Shown: positions 1 through 9,660, numbered from the stretch's first letter. The stretch is DNA of 64,000 nt from Muscardinus avellanarius (GCA_963383645.1 OY726571.1:81784888-81848887), one strand, 5' to 3'. The notes: a model not told the origin generated them from the letters alone. Numbers and translations: made by a program.

Positions 1-89
1 AATTTTTGCAACCAGTGACCTTGTTAAACTCTCGTGAATTTTCATATCTGTATTTTCTTATAAGTTTCTATAGACAATCATGTATTCTT

Positions 90-91
<2 letters not shown>

Positions 92-133
<42 letters not shown>
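92..133. repeat. (TG)n microsatellite
   Basis: About 21 uninterrupted TG units directly abutting the A-tail side of the following minus-strand SINE. Confidence 0.95.
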
Positions 134-136
<3 letters not shown>

Positions 137-137
137 T

Positions 138-336
138 TTATACTAAGGATTGAACCCAGGGGCATTCTACCTCTGAGCTATACCACCAGCCCTATATTTT
201 ATTCTTTATTTTGAAACAGGGTCTCACTGAGTTGCAAAGGGCCTCACTAAGTAACTGAGGCTGTTCACAAACCGTAATCCTCCTGTCTCAGCCTCCCGAA
301 TGCTGGGATTACAAGCGTGTGCCACCACGCCAGGCG
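138..336 (-). mobile_element. Dimeric B1/ID-type SINE, full length
   Basis: Read on the minus strand it begins with a B1-like RNA polymerase III left half (box A region near 335) and ends in the tRNA-Ala-like right half whose box-B-like end reads as the reverse of 'ggattgaacccagg' near 147. This copy shows the whole family structure in one piece. Confidence 0.85.
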
Positions 337-458
337 AAACAGGGTTTTACTAGGTTGTTGAGAGTCTTAGTACTTGTGGAAGTTCTCCAATCTCCAATCC
401 TCCCATCTCAGCCTCCCAAGTACTGGGATTACAGGTGTGCACTAACACATCTGTCTGA
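337..458 (-). mobile_element. SINE left-half fragment
   Basis: A second, older copy lacking the tRNA-like half lies directly against the first; the conserved block 'tactgggattacagg' is at 420-434. Confidence 0.75.
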
Positions 459-729
459 CAACCATATATTCTGTGTATACAAATTTGTTTCATCTCCGGT
501 CTTTTATCATATATTCCTTTTTCTGAAGCTCAGTATAGTCCTGGTGCTGGAGATTCAATAATAAACAAAACAGTGTTTCTACATCCTCCAACTTTGTGTT
601 CTAGATTGGGGGAGGGTAGAGAAAATACATAAATTTATATGACAAGGGAATTTAGGTGGTTAGGAAATCCCTTTCTGATAACATTTGAACAGAGCATTTA
701 ATGACTGATGTAAAAGAACAAGAGATGTT

Positions 730-917
730 TCCAGGCATGGTGCCTCACGCTTGTAATCCCCGCACTTGGGAGGCGGAGACAGGAGGATCGCGCAAGTTTG
801 AAGCCAGCCGCGCTGGTTTGAGACCCTGTTTCCAAATAAAAAATATACAAATAGGTCTGGGAGTGTAGCCCGGAGGTAGAAGGGTCCCATCCCCAGTACC
901 GCAAAGAAAAAAAAAAT
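730..917 (+). mobile_element. Dimeric SINE, 'gcgcttggg' subtype
   Basis: Left half from 730, linker 'ccaaataaaaaatatacaaa' near 830, right half 'gtctgggagtgtagcccgg' at 855-873, A-tail ending near 917. This subtype differs from the other common one in its 'gaggcggagacagg' block and 'gtctgggagtgtag' junction. Confidence 0.85.
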
Positions 918-1559
918 GTGGCTCTGAGGGGACAGCACTCCAAGTGCAAAGAGACATGAAAGTCTGAGTCGAATGGTGAGGATGAATTAGAAGGCAGAAA
1001 TAGTTAATTCGAGTGAGAGCAAGTGATAGTTGACTTCAGAGATATAGCTAGAAACCCAAGATTCAAAGGGAAATTATTTCTGTACAGGGATGCCAATTTT
1101 TTTTATAGCTAAGAATATTGCTGAAGTGAGAATTGGATTGGAGGAATGACTTCCAATGTTCTATAGCACAGATATCTGCTATCTACAGTTGACAACAATT
1201 AATTGAAGATTTCAAAATACCAAGTAGAGAGGATTTTGACATAGATCTGAGGTGACAGAGTTGCCAGTTACCCTGGTCTGATCGTTATTCTTTGTATCTA
1301 TGTATTGAAATGTTACGCTATTTCCATACATATATACAATTATGATGTCAAAATTTATTTAATAAGAAAAAAATGTATATCCCAGAAGTGGAGAACAGCA
1401 CATTAGGGAAACATAAATTAACCTTTACAGGTCCATTTGGCACTTTTACCCCTATCTGTAAATTCATAAATTAACATCCAGGATTATAACTACTTGGGTG
1501 AATTTGCGTGCCTGACAAGAACCAGTCTGAGTGACCCAAGGTTTTTAATAATATTTCTG
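918..1559. other. Unassigned AT-rich stretch
   Basis: No convincing ORF, tRNA, SINE or promoter motif is visible here. Confidence 0.5.
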
Positions 1560-1805
1560 ACGCTCCAACCCAAAGCGCTGGCACTGGAGAAGTAAAGAGG
1601 GAGCGGGCCGGCCTGGGCACTTTCCCCACCCACAGACAGACTAGTCCTGCAGGCCGGCGGGCCTCAACCATCCCTCCCACCCAGCCGCGCGGCTGCGATC
1701 TAAAGAGCGCTCTCAGTGCCCCCAGGCGCGGCCAGAGCGCCAGAGTCAGCCCGCCAGAACTTCCGGCCGCTCTAGGAAGGCAGGAGGCCGGCCCTCTCGG
1801 TGGTA
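1560..1805. promoter_or_regulatory. Isolated GC-rich, CpG-bearing patch
   Basis: Composition changes abruptly from AT-rich to strongly GC-rich for about 245 bp and then back. It contains several CpGs and an ETS-type CTTCCGG at 1759-1765. The 114-codon minus-strand reading frame across it (1471-1815) is rich in R, P, G and A, as expected of any frame through GC-rich DNA, and resembles no family I know. It could be an orphan CpG island or promoter fossil; no transcript is implied. Confidence 0.3.
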
Positions 1806-2352
1806 AGCTTTTCATTTGCGTAGATACTACTGTATCATATATGCCGCATATATAGACATATATGACATACTTTTAAAATTTGATCTAGTCAAGGACTGAC
1901 AGAATGCTCACAGTCAGTTCCTACGCTTACCAGATAAATATCTTAAATATTCTACATTTGGGTCCAAACCCAACACTTTCAAAAGTAAGCAAGAGATGTG
2001 TTGCTGGGGCTTGTGAAGGAGTAATTGAATCACCTTTTCAACTTTAGACCACTGAATGTGAAGCGAGGGGCAGGAGGACCCGCTCAGTTTAGTAGTGCTT
2101 GGTTTCAGCTGCTTTTAAAGAAAAAGAAAAAAAAATTTAAAGAAGAGTTCCACTTCTTTTCTTGGTCATATTTCCACGTAGCTCTGTCCCTAATAGCATA
2201 TTTAGTTAAATATTTAACAAGTGTCCCGTGCCTGGAAGGTTTCCTCCATTTGGAAAACTGATGAGTGTTGTAAGTAGTCAACTCAAGATTTTGCTATACT
2301 AAGAAGAATTTATAGAACTGGGGAGAGGAACAAAGAAGTTATGGCGAGCACT
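1806..2352. other. Unassigned tRNA 5' flank
   Basis: Ordinary AT-rich sequence; no repeat family or gene recognised. Confidence 0.5.
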
Positions 2353-2424
2353 GGGGATGTAGCTCAGTGGTAGAGCGCATGCTTCGCATGTATGAGGCCC
2401 CGGGTTCGATCCCCGGCATCTCCA
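2353..2424 (+). tRNA. tRNA-Ala (anticodon CGC)
   Basis: A 72-nt cloverleaf with 7-bp acceptor stem GGGGATG/CATCTCC and discriminator A. The anticodon loop CTTCGCA places CGC at the anticodon, so it reads GCG alanine codons. Box A starts at 'tagctcagtgg' and box B is 'ggttcgatcc'. A TTTT terminator follows within about 10 nt (2428-2431). Alanyl-tRNA synthetase recognises the G3:U70 pair, which is present. It is the first of a cluster of tRNA genes running to 12.9 kb. All stems pair, so it is probably functional. Confidence 0.96.
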
Positions 2425-2539
2425 GGTTATTTTACCCACTCGCCCTGTCAGAAATGGCTTTTAGATGGTCAAGGCTCTGTTCTTTGTAGCTCCACATTAA
2501 TAATTGCCCCTGGTGTTCTTTTAGAGTCTGCGAACACGT

Positions 2540-2543
2540 GTGT

Positions 2544-2595
<52 letters not shown>
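2540..2595. repeat. (GT)n microsatellite
   Basis: A GT run with one early interruption ('tgtc'), located 115 bp downstream of the tRNA-Ala gene. Confidence 0.95.
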
Positions 2596-2597
<2 letters not shown>

Positions 2598-2841
2598 CGA
2601 GTGAGCCGCATTGCTTCCAGGCATTTTTGAGATTATCTTCTTTACCCCAAACGGAAGGCACCAGGAACAGCAACGAAGGCACTTTACACGGAGGCGGCAG
2701 GAGTGAGCGGCGTGCGTTTTCCTCCTGTTCGCAGAAGGCCGATCGTTGGGCGCGGCCGGCCAGGGCCGGGTAGGGTTAGACGCAAGGGGAGAGACGTAGT
2801 TCGACTGGTGGGTCGTAGAGCTGGAAGCGAGGCCCAGAAAA

Positions 2842-2970
2842 ATGTCGGGAAAGCACAAGGCGCAACTAGGCGCTGGCGGATCCAGTGGCTCGACTAGCAG
2901 CACTTTCTCCACAAAGACAAACTTTCATTCTTATGGTGATGACAACAGCGAGAATCTAACGGCCGGTTAG
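2842..2970 (+). CDS. Short Ser/Gly-rich ORF, unrecognised
   Basis: A 42-codon ATG-initiated frame starting MSGKHKAQLGAGGSSG, with A at -3 of the start. It sits in CpG-rich, 5'UTR-like sequence (from about 2690) and its stop codon lies inside the first ten bases of the adjacent tRNA-Ile gene. I recognise no family. It may be the first-exon remnant of a retrocopy, part of a non-coding RNA, or chance. Low confidence that it is translated. Confidence 0.15.
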   Translation: MSGKHKAQLGAGGSSGSTSSTFSTKTNFHSYGDDNSENLTAG

Positions 2971-3034
2971 CTCAGTTGGTTAGAGCGTGGTGCTAATAAC
3001 GCCAAGGTCGCGGGTTCGATCCCCGTACGGGCCA
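2961..3034 (+). tRNA. tRNA-Ile (anticodon AAT)
   Basis: A 74-nt gene with acceptor GGCCGGT/ACGGGCC and discriminator A. The anticodon loop CTAATAA gives AAT (inosine-modified in the cell), decoding ATT/ATC/ATA. Box A 'tagctcagttgg' and box B 'ggttcgatcc' are intact, and a T6 terminator lies at 3041-3046. As far as I recall, the sequence agrees with the common mammalian Ile-AAT isodecoder at every position. It lies 0.5 kb from tRNA-Ala-CGC in the same orientation. Confidence 0.96.
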
Positions 3035-3049
3035 CTTCTGTTTTTTCTT

Positions 3050-3955
3050 GCTATTGTAAAATTGGGATCACTCTCCCTGAAAAGGAAAAACGTGGACCCC
3101 GCCACCATCCCACCCGTCCTGGGGCAAGCCATATACTCTGAGACTTCCCTGGAGTTGCAGAACATGGCAGGACAAATTCGTTTGGAGGAGAAAGGCCAAT
3201 AGTGTGTCCGGTAGCCATACAAGTTCCACGGTCCAAGCTTATCCCGAGACCGCCACATCCAAAGAGGTGGTGATCGGGAGAAAGCGTTCCTTACATGTTT
3301 GATTCTCCAGATCCCCGTTTTAGGGGCCTTCTTGGCTCTCAGCCAGCACATCGGTTCAGGTTTTCCGGCTGGCGTGGCTGTGCTCCGCCCGCGGATGCTC
3401 GGTCTCACGAGATGGCCTCTTTTGCACCCAAATCCACGTCTAGCACCCCAATGACAACCAGCCTCTTCTCTTTGCAGCTAGCTCATCTTGTAGTTTAGCT
3501 AGGGCCCTAGCCGCAGATCCTGTCGAGTGAATTTACCCGTATTTTACTCTTTCCCGTGGAAGATGCCGCAACCAAGGCACGAGCTCCACGCGGGTTTGGG
3601 GGACCCGCAACAGGGCCCGCTAGCAGTCGCATGCTCACACCTGTGGGTCAGCTCCGGAGCCAGTGCAAAGCGCAGCTCCCGGTGCCTCATCTCCAGACCT
3701 CGACTCAGCACATTTGAGAGAGACCTCGGGCTTGTGCACGTCTAGCAAATGCCACAGGTGCTTTCAAGCGCCCACTGGGAGATGAGTATTCATACAGTTC
3801 TCAGAATGATGTATGGAGGGAGAAATACAGGATATTCTGAGAGCCACATAAACCCAATTTTATTTCTTAAAACAAATGAAAGATAATGCCTACTAAAATT
3901 ACAAAACTTTACAAGACAGCATTCATTTACCATTTTACGTTTAAAAATGGGAAAC
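3050..3955. other. CpG-retaining unassigned spacer
   Basis: About 0.9 kb of unique-looking, moderately GC-rich sequence without SINEs. Short frames exist (up to 142 codons on the minus strand at 2980-3408) but none resembles a known protein. Retained CpGs suggest germline-open chromatin around the tRNA genes; that is inference. Confidence 0.4.
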
Positions 3956-3963
3956 AAGCGGGT

Positions 3964-4035
3964 GGCTCGTTGGTCTAGGGGTATGATTCTCGCTTAGGGT
4001 GCGAGAGGTCCCGGGTTCAAATCCCGGACGAGCCC
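3964..4035 (+). tRNA. tRNA-Pro (anticodon AGG)
   Basis: A 72-nt cloverleaf with acceptor GGCTCGT/ACGAGCC and discriminator C, typical of eukaryotic tRNA-Pro. The anticodon loop TTAGGGT gives AGG. Box B is 'ggttcaaatcc' and a TTTT terminator lies at 4040-4043. All stems pair, so it is probably functional. Confidence 0.96.
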
Positions 4036-4359
4036 AGATTTTAATACCCTGAAAGCACAACTTTCAAGCAATTCTGCCCCTTTCAGTTACAAATGGCCCA
4101 GAGAAATCTTTATAGAGAACTTCTCTCCCCAGCAGCTTTCCTTTCCTCAGTAACAGGAGTCAAAGAACTGCGTCTTTCCTGAGAAGGACCACTTTTTGCC
4201 CCCTCCCTAGATGCACCTTCGCGACCAGCAGTTAACACAACAGAAAAACCACTGGACCCTGTAATCACAGAGGTTGTGAAATAAAATACAGTCCTCTCTT
4301 TTTATGTGTGCCTGTCTTATGGAGAAGGATAGCAACTGCGCTAGTATAAGAGTTCTGAA

Positions 4360-5496
4360 GACAAGGCGAAGAACCCCGTGGCGGGCTGGGCCGCGGGGCG
4401 GGCGGCCCGGGTCATCCTTAACTGTGTCTCTCCCTGGCGTCTCCTCTGCAGAGGGAGCAGAGAAAATGGAAGATAAAGTGACTAGTCCAGAGAAAGCCGA
4501 AGAAGCAAAATTAAAAGCAAGGTATCCTCACCTGGGACAAAAGCCTGGAGGTTCAGATATTTTAAGGAAACGATTGCAAAAAGGGCAAAAATATTTTTAT
4601 TCTGGGGATTACAACGTGGCTAAAGCAAAGATGAGGAACAGACAGCTTCCTGCTGCGGCCCCAGACAAGACCGAGGTCACGGGCGACACATTCCCACTCC
4701 CAGGACCTTCCTCAGCAGAAACCGTCCCTTGTTGCTAGCAAGCTGGCTGGCTGATCAAACAGAGCTGAACTGCATGGATTTTTCTAATTCCCATTCATTT
4801 CTCTGTTACCTACCCACGCTTTGTTTCGTTCACGAAGTCATTTGAGACTGACAGCTTCGCAGGTAGCGATAGTGTGTGCTGCTGTTGTAAGGGAACATAC
4901 ACTTGTGGAAGTTTGATTAGTTTAACAGTGCACTGACAAAAAGGACATGTTAGAGCAACGTTAGTTATCTGCTTGAATATAATTGTATATACTACCTAAC
5001 TCCTAGGAGTTAGGTAACAAGCAAGTTTTACAGTTCTAATGTTTCGGCTTTCCTTCCTTCATCTTAATTGTAGCTTGCTATGTTACTCTAATTTAATATA
5101 ACCTGTTGTATTGACTTCTTTTGTATTTTCCTTTTGGGTTTTGTAAAACAGAAGTTTAAGACCACAGTTGGAAGAAAGGTCACATGATTCAAACACAAGT
5201 AGATGGGCTCCAAAAGACCTGTATAACTACGCTTGAACGTGAATGGCCTTCAACCTGCCTCAGCTTTAACAGTACAATTCTACTTGGGCAATATTTGCCC
5301 ACTCTGGTGTAACTTATGTGACTTCACTGCTTAGTAGCCGCGTTGAAGCTGGTATTCTCATTCACTTCTGTAGTGTTAAGACCTTCCATGGCAGAGGATG
5401 TGAACGGAGTGTGCATGTGCGTCACTGCTGAATTCACGTCTGGGCCATTTTTGTAAATACAGTAGTTTTGCACAACCAAAAAAAAAAAAAAAAAAA
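4360..5496 (+). pseudogene. ARPP19: ARPP19 processed retrocopy, frameshifted
   Basis: Intronless copy of the mRNA for ARPP19, the small PP2A-B55 inhibitor acting downstream of Greatwall kinase at mitotic entry. Codons from 4466 ([20 protein letters not shown]) follow ARPP19 closely. Upstream codons are degenerate: the normal start reads GTG and a few residues are missing. The hallmark FDSGDY motif carries D-to-Y (reads YFYSGDY near 4598-4615). A one-base deletion near 4683-4700 shifts the frame, and the C-terminal codons ([12 protein letters not shown]) continue out of frame to about 4755. A long 3'UTR and a 20-base A-tail (5478-5497) follow. Target duplications 'agttctgaa' flank it at 4351-4359 and 5497-5505. 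Non-functional as an inhibitor, by inference. Confidence 0.92.
4993..5016. repeat. 24-bp perfect palindrome
   Basis: The half-site 'tacctaactcct' is followed immediately by its exact reverse complement, inside the 3'UTR part of the ARPP19 retrocopy. Confidence 0.9.
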
Positions 5497-5509
5497 AGTT
5501 CTGAAAAGG

Positions 5510-6475
5510 AGGGAGAAAACCTCAGATGTCTTCTCCAGGCTTACACAAAGGGAAGAAAGACTGGAAAATAGTATCTCTTAAGAGACCTATCTGTGAAAGG
5601 GGAGATGCAGAGAGGAAGGCCGATAAGGTGCAATTGGCTATATGGGAGGAACAGCTAACTATCGTGGAGAGGATTTTGAGTATTCACAACACAAAGAAAG
5701 GATACATATTCGAGATAATAGATATGACAAGTACCCTGATGTGCTTGTTTACGCATTGATTGTGTACACATTTTGAACTATCACACAGTTCCCCATATGT
5801 AAAACATAATGTGTCAAAGTATATATAAGATCCTGTCCATTTCTATTTGTTTTTTAAGTGTAAAAGCCCCATCAAACTTAAAGAAAAAAAAATGTCGTGA
5901 AGCTTACATATAGATGAGAGATAAGGAACTGGAAGGCTATGTGTTAAAGAGGAAACTAATCGTCCATTAGTTCATAAGGACACCGGTTTGGGTAAGAAAC
6001 GAGAGCCACTCTTCCTCAAACTCTCCCTCTGAGCCTATAAACTTGTGCTTAGATTGTCTTCCCCATCTGCAGACTTTACTTTTCCAGCGTTTCTGCGTCC
6101 TTCTCCCTTCGTCGTTAACCTTTCTGGTGGGGCTTGTGCTTGAGAGTTGGGTGTTCAGAGCCTGTGCCCTCCTCAGACCTACTACCCAACGTGTGCTAGA
6201 TGGAACTACGGCTCCTGTTTCACTAGCGTGGTGTCACATCGCTGCTGGGCCGGGGAAGTGCGTCCCTAGCGCTGAACCAGTTCTGTGGGAGCTGCACCTT
6301 GAGAACTCAAAGCGAATCTTCAACAGTTGGTTCAGTCATAGAATCCATAATTCCCTCAGTGTTCGGTTCTAAATATGGATTTGTTTGATAATAGCGAACT
6401 ACAGTTTTCTGGAAGTTATTAGACAGTAAGAACACAATTACCATTTGATAGAAAATTCCTGGAGAAGACGCCAAA
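5510..6475. other. Unassigned spacer
   Basis: No repeat, tRNA or gene recognised. The 109-codon frame at 6043-6372 has no family resemblance and is probably chance. Confidence 0.45.
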
Positions 6476-6481
6476 AGCTAG

Positions 6482-6554
6482 CGCCCAACGTGGGGCTCGA
6501 ACCCACGACCCTGAGATTAAGAGTCTCATGCTCTACCGACTGAGCTAGCCGGGC
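6482..6554 (-). tRNA. tRNA-Lys (anticodon CTT)
   Basis: On the minus strand a 73-nt gene with acceptor GCCCGGC/GTTGGGC and discriminator G. The anticodon loop ACTCTTAAT places CTT for AAG codons. Box A 'tagctcagtcgg' and box B 'ggttcgagccc' are intact. A TTTT terminator lies just beyond the 3' end (reverse of 'aaaa' at 6472-6475). It is the only minus-strand member of the cluster apart from Ala-AGC at 9.1 kb. Confidence 0.96.
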
Positions 6555-6739
6555 TACTACAGCTTTCCTTCTTCCCTGATGTACTAGGAGAATACGGAAG
6601 AGTATTTTTTTTTTTGACCAAGTTAATAGAATTTTAGATTTGACTGTTTTAGTTTTATAGGCAACATTAGATGAAACTCAAAGAATACAAAATAAAAAAC
6701 TGCAAATATTTCTTAAAGAAAACTTGCCAATGTGGAGCA

Positions 6740-7006
6740 AATATACTTGTGGTACTGAGGGTGGGACTCAGGGCTTTTCTAACTCCGAGCTATACTCCCA
6801 GACCTATTGTTTTGTTTTGTTTTGGTTTTGGTCCTGGGGACGGAACCCAGGAGTCTCTACGTCCGGGGTACACCCCCGACCTATTTTAAAGGGTCTCACT
6901 AAGTTGCTGAGAGCCTCACGAACTTTGAGCTTTGAACCTGTGTGATCCTCCTGCCTCAGCCTCCCAAGCGCTGGGATTACAAGCGTGTGTCACTTATGCC
7001 TGGCTC
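6740..7006 (-). mobile_element. SINE pair (fragment plus near-full copy)
   Basis: Two right-half ends occur in series (near 6757 and near 6835) separated by a (TTTTG)n A-tail equivalent, followed by one left half ending near 7004. Confidence 0.8.
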
Positions 7007-7029
7007 AACAACAACAACAAAAAAAACCA

Positions 7030-7210
7030 ATATATTTTAAAATTAACGATCTTAACCTATTATGTCCCATTGTTTTGCATATAGGACACATATTTTTTAA
7101 AAACCTATACAATTTTTAGGACACATAAAATTTCTCAGTTTGAGTTTGATGGGTGTCATATAGAGAACTTTGGGAAATAATGGGTTAAGATCGTTAATTT
7201 GAAAATATAT
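7030..7210. mobile_element. 181-bp inverted-repeat element (possible MITE)
   Basis: Arms of 34 bp at 7030-7063 and 7177-7210 are reverse complements with two mismatches, around a 113-bp AT-rich core. The sequence TTAA occurs symmetrically inside both arms (7052-7055 and 7185-7188), and the core contains 'ggacacata' twice. The shape fits a non-autonomous DNA transposon; the family is not recognised. Confidence 0.55.
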
Positions 7211-7655
7211 AGTTTTCGCTCGACTTTGATAGCTTCTTGCTGAATTAAGAGTGATCTAGTTTATCTGCAGGCACCAATGTCAATTTTAAAGGACACTTTA
7301 GTATGATACTGAAGAGTTTTATTAGGCCTTTCTTGCTCCTTTTATTATCTCGCTGAAATTCCAGATTAAAGTATTTCAAATCCTGTTCTTTGTGGAGTTG
7401 AAAACTGGATATTTACATATAGAATAAAAGATGCTCCTTTCTAAGTCTTTGCGATTCTAGCAGTGCGACTCTCGATTTCTCTTTTTTCCCAGGAACAGTT
7501 CGGGATTGTGAATGTCTGTTCCCAGAAGCTGCGGGAATTTAGAGGAAACAGCTGTGGACAGCGCAGGCGCAAAGGACTGGGCGGGGCGGGGAATGGGCAC
7601 TCGTGGTCACCAGGCTCTTCACAGAGATGACCTCCCAGTGGGAGAAGACTAACGC
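7211..7655. other. 5' flank of tRNA-Tyr
   Basis: Mostly unassigned. A G-rich Sp1-like stretch 'ggcggggcgggg' lies at 7580-7591, about 70 bp before the tRNA gene. Confidence 0.4.
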
Positions 7656-7659
7656 GGGC

Positions 7660-7746
7660 CCTTCGATAGCTCAGTTGGTAGAGCGGAGGACTGTAGCGGT
7701 ACTCTCAGGCATCCTTAGGTCGCTGGTTCGAATCCGGCTCGAAGGA
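7660..7746 (+). tRNA. tRNA-Tyr (GTA) with 14-nt intron
   Basis: An 87-nt gene that yields a 73-nt tRNA once the intron at 7697-7710 is removed by the tRNA splicing endonuclease. The intron lies one base 3' of the anticodon GTA, its canonical place. The acceptor CCTTCGA/TCGAAGG with discriminator A pairs fully; box B is 'ggttcgaatcc'; a TTTT terminator lies at 7753-7756. Its exons are identical to those of the two other tRNA-Tyr genes at 11.7 and 12.8 kb, but the intron differs. Confidence 0.97.
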
Positions 7747-7925
7747 GCTTTCTGTTTTGCCTTTTTCAATTTCTCTATGTCCTTTTTAAGAATCTACTTA
7801 AATCTGTCTCGATGTTCAGCCATTCTACGGTTTTAGAATTATTCTCTAACAATTTTAATACAATAAGGCTTAGTCCCCATAGTTTTCATAAACGTCAGTC
7901 TCGAGAGACGCCGAAGAGCACGCTT

Positions 7926-7937
7926 GCCCCCTGGTGG
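7926..7937 (-). promoter_or_regulatory. CTCF-like core motif
   Basis: The minus strand reads CCACCAGGGGGC, a perfect match to the core CTCF consensus, 180 bp downstream of tRNA-Tyr. Occupancy cannot be judged from sequence. Confidence 0.55.
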
Positions 7938-8400
7938 CCAGTACGCGAACTTCAGGCAAGACCCTGGACTACAGGGCCGGCCAATCGACTCAGGGTCACA
8001 CTGGGTTAATAATTTGGACAGCTGGGTAGATTTTTACGATGTGTCTGAACTTGGGCCACATTGGCGTGAGATCTAGGTGATGGGAGCCTAAGTGATTCCA
8101 TATGCTTCAAAGTTTTAAAGCACTGCTAGAAGAGAAATGATAATTTTAGGTAAAACAATAAACAAGGGGGTGACGGAAATGTTAGATCAAAATGGCGACA
8201 AAATGATTTTCAATGCTACTCGATCAAAGCACAGAAGAGAAGTTGTGTATCAGGATTTCGTGTTCTGTAATTCCTTGTATCTTCCTTTTCACATTTCAGA
8301 ACGTTTATTCTTTAAGCAAATGGTTATCAAAGTTTGGTTGTGTAAAAATTATCTGGAGAGCTAATAAGGAACAGGAAGTCCAGGCTGGATGAATTAGAGT

Positions 8401-8439
8401 GTAGTTTGAGAGTCCTGCGTAGGACGCATTGCAAACTAC
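8401..8439. repeat. Bulged 39-nt hairpin
   Basis: Outer arms 'gtagtttg'/'caaactac' (8401-8408, 8432-8439) enclose an inner stem 'gtcct'/'aggac' with loop GCGT. Function unknown. Confidence 0.6.
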
Positions 8440-9120
8440 GGTGGAAGGCTGGAGATTGGTCTAAACTGGAGGCTCGCGATTAAATTACTTTTTTGAAAGC
8501 GAGCTACAGGCAAAAGAAAAAAATGTTCAATGTTTTCAAAGATAACGTTTGGGTTTGGGGTGTAAAGTTTACTACTGGACAGTCCTGGACTGAGATGCTC
8601 GCCACAGCACAACAAATTTCAATCCACATAACTTTTCCACCACATTTCCCCTCACACATTTTAGGTAGAATTCCGCCATATTTCGGCACCGTAGCGCCCT
8701 CAGACCACCACCACTCTACATGACTCCAAAAGAGGGAAAAACAATCGAACTCATATAATCTTTGGCTCTCCACCATCTCGTCAAGTGTGCATTCGCTACA
8801 GTTATAAGAACGTGAAGTTCTCAATAGGTCGGACAAATGGGAAATAGATTCTGTGAACAAGAAAAGCAATATTAATACATAAAAAATAAAAGTACAGATT
8901 TGCGAATCCACTGGGCAGAAATCAAAATTCCAATCTGCAAGTCCTAAAGAACTTAGCTCTATTTACTGTAGGACTGTCTGAAGACAGAACAACAAATGGC
9001 TCTTTATGGTCGACAGGGAACCCGGAGAACAAGGCAAATCGTCTATATTAAGAAACGCGCGCTTGTTGTTAGCTGTTGGATTTCAGCAAGATATTAATCA
9101 AAAGATGGAAATAAAACAAC

Positions 9121-9193
9121 TGGAGAATGCGGGCATCGATCCCGCTACCTCTCGCATGCTAAGCGAGCGCTCTACCATTTGAGCTAATTCCCC
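9121..9193 (-). tRNA. tRNA-Ala (anticodon AGC)
   Basis: A 73-nt minus-strand gene with acceptor GGGGAAT/ATTCTCC, G3:U70 identity pair and discriminator A. The anticodon loop TTAGCAT gives AGC (read as IGC). Box A is 'tagctcaaatgg' and box B is the variant 'ggatcgatgcc', typical of the Ala-AGC isodecoders abundant in this mammalian tRNA cluster. A TTTT terminator follows (reverse of 'aaaa' at 9113-9116). Two decayed relatives lie near 60 kb. Confidence 0.95.
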
Positions 9194-9297
9194 ACCTGGC
9201 CGAGCTTCCTTTCAACCTTCACCCTTTTTGGTATCTCGAAGTAATTTAGGACTCGCTGCTATTTGAATTGACATTTGACAATGACCAATAGGAGAAA

Positions 9298-9326
9298 ATT
9301 CTATCTAATTGCAGATTAGATAGAAT
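9298..9326. repeat. Perfect 12-bp hairpin
   Basis: Arms 'attctatctaat' (9298-9309) and 'attagatagaat' (9315-9326) are exact complements around the 5-nt loop 'tgcag', about 105 bp upstream of the tRNA-Ala-AGC start. Confidence 0.9.
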
Positions 9327-9350
9327 CAAACAGCGCCCAAGAAGCCTTCT

Positions 9351-9362
9351 GCCCCCTCAGCG
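9351..9362 (-). promoter_or_regulatory. Weaker CTCF-like motif
   Basis: The minus strand reads CGCTGAGGGGGC. The AGGGGGC half is good, the first half departs from consensus. Confidence 0.3.
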
Positions 9363-9660
9363 TTCCCTATAACCGGTTCCACGTCGTGGTTAATAATAGG
9401 AGAGAATCAGAAAGTGCAGGTGGGCCAGGGCGCGGAGTCTATAGAAACTCGGGTAAATGGTTTAGGAATGAGTTCAACTCTGGGAGCGTACCTACAGAAA
9501 CCTGATACCAGAATGAAATCGAGAAGGCAGCCAAGAGAGAAAAACCAAGTTTCCCAAGCACTGAGGCTCGGCTTTGACCGCCATACTGTTTCCCATCAAT
9601 CTTTGTACTCCTGAAATTTCTACCAGCTGATTCAGTCAAATTCTCCAGCGGGCCTCAAAG

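Larger units (their letters stand above)
7750..9115. other. Unassigned tRNA spacer
   Basis: SINE-free unique sequence. Apart from the CTCF-like site and the small hairpin listed separately, I see no gene. A 135-codon minus-strand frame (8504-8911) lacks recognisable domains. Confidence 0.4.

Noticed and set aside
2469..2912. 147-codon minus-strand frame
   Set aside because: Its middle is a His-Thr run from the GT microsatellite, and it overlaps no recognisable domain.
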